Source of the DNA: Pseudeuparius sepicola
Lineage: Eukaryota; Arthropoda; Insecta; Coleoptera; Anthribidae
Assembly: GCA_963920635.1 (NCBI GenBank)
Contig: OY987308.1
Coordinates: forward strand, 27,094,096-27,158,095
DNA: 64,000 bases
Direction: 5' to 3'
Below, piece by piece: positions 60,073 to 64,000 of the stretch (position 1 is the first letter of the stretch; each line of letters begins with the position of its first letter). The notes beneath the pieces were generated by a model. It ran no database searches, was not told the DNA's origin, and saw only the letters and a program-made list of their open reading frames with translations. Made by a program: the position numbers and the translations under genes.

Positions 60073-62613
60073 TCAATAGTAGTCCTTGTCTTTCTTGATG
60101 CGTCTGTCGCGAGAGTCGGACCGTCCCCTCGAGTCCCTGTCCCTGCTCCTGCTCCTGGAGCGGCTGCGCGACCGTCTCGGCGACCTAGACCTACGGAAAT
60201 CGAAAGAGACGTCACGAGACCCCACCGAGGAAACCCACCGGGATCGCTTTGCAAGTTACTTTTCCGCCTCGTCCAACAAGCTATGTGGGGGTGGGGGGGG
60301 GATCTAGTGGCCTACCATTGTGACAAGTATGACAGTTCCGCTGTCGAAAATTGACAAGCACGAGACGGTCGACTCACTTGACGGGTGTGCGGGCACACAC
60401 AGCTTGTTGTCAGACCCCTCCGCCGGGAGACGTACAGTTGACGGTAGTAGTCGTGAAGCGCTTTCCGTTTTGACGGGTGAATTTAGGCGGCCGGAGGCGG
60501 TTGGGTTGAAGGGTCGTGGTGTTGTAAGATGTGGTGGTGAGGAGGGGGCGCAGGCGCGGGCCTAGTTGGTGGTGGTGGTGGTGGTGATTGGTGGTGGGGT
60601 TGGCGACAGACGGCGGTGCGCCTGCAAACACGCACACACACCACTGAGTTGCCTCTTTTCTCGGCGGTTTCGAGGTTAGAATTCGACGGGAGGCTCGAAA
60701 CGTTCTTATTTGAAATTGCTCTGCACTCGAAAGAGAAATATCGACCGTCAAACACAGAAAATTGGTTGCATATAATGCAGACCAAATATTTGTAATCGCT
60801 ACATTAAAAGAGTGTTCCAACGATAATAATCTTTTTGTAGATCATATTTAGTTATAAGTAAAGGGCTTTGGCTAGTTTCTTATAATTACCAATATTGCGC
60901 AAATCCATTTTCTATAATAAATACTATCAATTACCAATTATTATTAATAATTTTAACTTTGAAGAGAAACAAGTTGTAAGAGATTTCTTTGAAAAAAGTT
61001 ATAACATTTATATTTATACTAATAACATAGTCAGTAGATTCGATAAAAAATGATAGAAATATGATAAAATCACATTGACGTAAAACACTGGCAGCGATTA
61101 CAAATTTGGGGGTGCATAGGACGCAACCAGGGACTCTTTAAAATAAGGGGACCCAGCATGTCACAGTCTCTCACATAGGAAAAGTGAAGCCTTGTTTTCT
61201 GTAAACTCCAAGGAGACCACATAAGTGGGCTGGTACAAGGTTATGTTATATGTCAGTGTCCAACTGCCATCAGGTTTTATGTGATAGATAGTGCCATAGA
61301 TTCTAAAGGAGACAAAAGATTTCCCATCATAATTCACAATTTTTAAGTTTTCTAACTTTCAGATACTCAGATATTGTGACAATTAAAGAATTTCAACTAT
61401 ACAATAAATTTCTTTCATTTGACAGTTGCCATATTCTGTAATAATTGTAGACACATTGTCAAGTCTAATTTTTAGAAATCATGGAAACCATTATTAACTT
61501 TTACTAACAATCAAAGAACCTGTTATATTCATAGATTCTCCAATAAAATGGCATACTTGGCATCACTGATACCATTAGAATGATGAAAGAATAGGCCTCA
61601 CTTTGGAAAGTATAATGCTGGGTCCCCTTATTTTAAAGAGTCCCTGGAGGCAACCAATTTAATGTAGCCTGCTGCCATCTACTGGCAAACCGTCAAATTA
61701 ACACTGATATTTTCTATTGTTTTGGTTCGTTTGTTTGTATCTAGATGGCAGCAGTTTGTTTTCCCAAATATTCAGCATTGAATTCTATAGTAATTATTAT
61801 TGTTCTTTTCACAATTTTTATTAAAGGATACTTGCATTTTAACGAGCGCTGCCGCAAGTAAAAAATATATAAATCAACACAGAAAACTTTGACTCACGTA
61901 ATTTTTTAGGATGATTCAGAAAATTAATAACAAAAAAAATATGTGTGCCAAAGTTGTATGTATTGGTTTTAAAAAGGGGGAACAGTTTTTACACACTATT
62001 TTACCTCTGCTTCAAACAGCTACCTTCATAAAGCTTCAAGTTTGACAAATGCCCCATAAATTTTAACCAAAATATTGAATTAACCTTCTTCATTATGCCA
62101 AATTTGAAGCCAATAAAATAAACCGTAAAAAAACTAAAGTAAAAACAAGTTTTTTCGAGAAAGTTAAATAAATGAAAAATATGTGTATGCGATACGCACC
62201 TGGAGTATCTCGAGGCCCCCCTCCTGCTGCTGCCCCCACCTCCCCTGCGCGACCTCCCGTTCGACATCTCAACTCTTATTCTCGCCCCGCAGACGCGACT
62301 GCAAACAAATTACATTCAATTAACATCATTAAACCTTGAGTGGGACAACTTTCTCCCGACGTTACACGCCCACATACGCTTCGCACAATGGATTACGGAC
62401 TTACGTTCCGTCCAGCCCCCTTACGGCGTCCTCGGCGTCTCTGGGATCTTCGAATTCGACGAAGGCGAACCCCGGCGGGTTCCTGGCGACCCACACGTTC
62501 CGCAGGGGCCCGTACTTGCTGAACGCGCTCTCGATCTCGTGCTTCGACGCCGAAGAGCCCAAGTTACCCACGTACACCTTGCAGGAGAGGTCCCACTCCC
62601 TGTAGCGAGACAT
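60073..62613 (-). CDS. SR splicing factor, SRSF3/Rbp1-like
   Basis: RNA-binding regulator of splice-site choice and mRNA export. Exons 62613-62405, 62298-62200 and 60190-60073 join in phase to give 141 aa, close to fly Rbp1. Residues about 10-82 form one RRM with RNP2 VYVGNL and RNP1 GFAFVEF. The start [17 protein letters not shown] is typical of Rbp1/SRSF3. A short Gly/Ser/Arg linker and an RS domain ([16 protein letters not shown]) follow. The ATG lies just after an acceptor-like GTCCGCAG, so a non-coding first exon upstream (toward 62700-62900) is likely. The 2-kb intron before the last exon contains a probable poison exon and a small transposable element. Confidence 0.93.
60378..60621 (-). 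other. Probable poison cassette exon of the SR gene
   Basis: Inside the last intron of the SR gene, the minus strand has a good acceptor (TTTGCAG, exon from 60621) and a strong donor (GTGAGT after 60378), which define a 244-nt exon. Read from the preceding exon in phase, it encodes a His/Pro-rich stretch and hits a stop (near 60484) well over 50 nt before the next junction. Its length is not a multiple of three. Inclusion would therefore give a nonsense-mediated-decay substrate, the known self-regulation scheme of SRSF3 and other SR genes. Confidence 0.6.
61128..61646. mobile_element. Small hAT-like non-autonomous element (MITE)
   Basis: 519 bp with terminal inverted repeats of about 32 bp, outer part CAGGGACTCTTTAAAATAAG, present exactly at both ends. 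The flanking 8-bp sequences GACGCAAC (61120-61127) and GAGGCAAC (61647-61654) match at seven of eight positions, as for a hAT target-site duplication. No coding capacity. It lies in the SR gene intron. Confidence 0.9.
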
Positions 62614-63299
62614 CCTGGGGGGCCCTGCGGACACATCGACACCCCCTTGAAAAATCCACGCGGACAACCAATAAAAATGAGCTATTTACTTACCGAAGGG
62701 TGCGAAATACGAATAGGCTGTGGTTAAATAACAAAAGAACGCTGGTTGGTTACCGACGATTCACGAATTTCCTACCAGGCAGGCGGACGCAAACAAGATG
62801 GCGTAGAAATAGAAAGAAGCGTCCCTTCGAAATTGAGCAGAAGTGGTGGGGGCAATTCTACACCGCGCATGCCTCTCTCTCTCTATCCCTCTCTCTATAT
62901 AAATAAATCGATTGAACTTCTAGTTTCAGAGGCGGACTAAGTGAAAATGAAATTGAGAAAATAAAATAGAAAGGCCGTGTTTTCAGAAATAATAAAATTA
63001 TATTCAAATAGTTATTTGTGTACCAGTTCACTGAAGTTCAACTTTTTATAACAAGAATTTAGTTGCGGGTAGGAAAACAAATTTGTAGGAAAACAGTGCA
63101 AGTCGAAATAAATGCTAGGTCGGCTCTGCTTAGTGTCTAGCTCTAAACTCAATCCACGGTTGCACATGCGCATAGAAGATTTTATATATATATATATTTA
63201 CTTGCGACCTAAGATTGATATTTTGTGGTGGGCGCGACATAACCTAACAAATCTTTTTCTCAATAAAATTAAAAATAAAATGATTTTTATTAATTAATA
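62614..63299. promoter_or_regulatory. Divergent region between the SR gene and SRR1-like gene
   Basis: Should contain the non-coding first exon and promoter of the SR gene (minus) and the promoter of the SRR1-like gene (plus). A CT-rich run (CTCTCTCTCTCTATCC) near 62874 is GAGA-like on the other strand. A short (TA)n run lies near 63183-63196. Confidence 0.5.
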
Positions 63300-64000
63300 A
63301 TGGACTGTAATAACGACGAATTTACACCTGTAACATACAAAAGAAGAGGGAAAACTAAAAAAATCGACCCAAGAACCCCTAGTGATGATTCCACGGATTA
63401 CACACCTTTCGACGAGGAAAAACTGATACGGTAAATTGTCCTTATCAAAAAAACTTGCTCTTATTATTCCCTTACAGTTCCATAGAAAATTCAAAAAATA
63501 CCGTCTCCGAAAGTGAGTTTTTCGAGTCCGTTCGGGCGCTACTCCGCGAGGGACTCGACGCTTCGCAAAAAAGCAAGATACAAGAAATAATTTGCCTGGG
63601 ACTTGGAAAGATCCATCAAGAATTGATAGCGAGGATCCAGCTAGGACTGCTGCTGTGTTTAAAAGACTTGTATAACGTTAAAGTGAGTGTATTCGATCCT
63701 GTCTTTAATGAAAGGGACGTGACATTGCTGAAACATTTCGAAATCAGCGTGTTAGACGAAAATAACGAAGGTAAATTTAGGGTAAACGATAAGGTTACGT
63801 TGTTTTTTATGCCCCATTGCCCGAAGCAGCTCTCGAATAATTTGTTGTACGCGAATTGGGGTTTAAACTTGAATAATTGCGTTATTTTCGCAAATAGTTT
63901 CAGTACGATAATCGAAAGTACAAATAAAAGTTCACTGCTCAAAAACGGAGAGTATATTTTAGATATTTTTCCACACACACTAGAACTTATGATTGTGAAT
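63300..64000 (+). CDS. SRR1-like protein (SRR1 domain), cut by window end
   Basis: Exons 63300-63430 and 63478 to beyond 64000 join in phase; 218 codons are visible and the frame is open at the edge. The polar N-terminus (MDCNNDEFTPVTYKRRGK) is followed by the SRR1 domain with ICLGLGKI, VFDPVF, LFFMPHCPKQLSNNLL and the WG...NCVIFANSFSTI segment, all typical of the SRR1/SRRD family. The family is named from a plant circadian and light-signalling gene; in animals it has been linked to haem-regulated clock function, but its biochemistry is unclear. The 3' end, about the last 30-60 residues, lies outside. Confidence 0.88.

Noticed and set aside
60410..60820. 136-codon frame with a His run as a separate gene
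   Set aside because: Better explained as part of the intron and poison exon of the SR gene; the histidines come from a GGT/GTG-type simple repeat.

Overview
The window is a piece of an animal nuclear genome, almost certainly an insect. Genes are split by mostly 45-60 bp GT-AG introns, AT-rich spacers alternate with fairly GC-rich coding exons, poly(A) signals are present, and non-LTR retrotransposon relics and hAT-like miniature elements sit in introns. The protein set (HERC2, erlectin, mitochondrial Lon, RRP4, CacyBP, DAPIT, an Rbp1/SRSF3 SR protein, a MYORG-like GH31 protein, a BTB-FLYWCH protein) fits an insect. The very short introns remind me of a beetle such as Tribolium, but this is a guess. 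There is no bacterial operon, CRISPR array or phage.

Layout. Bases 1-7.7 kb hold no gene I can name: three GC/CpG-rich islands (near 1-350, 1030-1500 and 2640-2970), a 57-bp tandem repeat, and AT-rich spacer. From 7.8 to 12.7 kb come ERLEC1 (+), a small single-pass membrane protein of unknown function (-), and an AGPAT acyltransferase (-). HERC2 (+) fills 14.3-37.4 kb. I could follow it through 34 exons whose lengths sum to 14,229 nt (4,742 aa), with every splice phase consistent. Its larger introns hold most of the mobile elements. From 37.8 to 46.2 kb the genes are compact: EXOSC2/RRP4 (-) and CacyBP (+) start from one intergenic region; a BTB gene (-) has two alternative FLYWCH 3' exons; a PARP-domain protein (-) and DAPIT (+) start 122 bp apart; DAPIT overlaps a second small ORF and is followed by a DAPIT paralogue. 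From 47 to 58.7 kb lie a GH31 MYORG-like type II membrane glycosidase (-) with two possible N-termini and the mitochondrial Lon protease (-). The end holds a C1orf131-like nucleolar protein (+), an SR splicing factor (-) with a likely poison cassette exon, and the start of an SRR1-domain gene (+) cut by the window edge.

How the genes relate. These are mainly housekeeping genes, and neighbours do not form a pathway. Recurrent themes are ER quality control and lipids (ERLEC1, AGPAT, GH31), mitochondria (Lon, two DAPITs), and RNA or ubiquitin control (RRP4, SR protein, C1orf131, HERC2, CacyBP). Exon joins were read by hand from splice consensus, reading phase and remembered homology. Total CDS lengths divide by three in every multi-exon model except the partial last gene, whose visible part is also in frame. 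No similarity search or transcript evidence was available.
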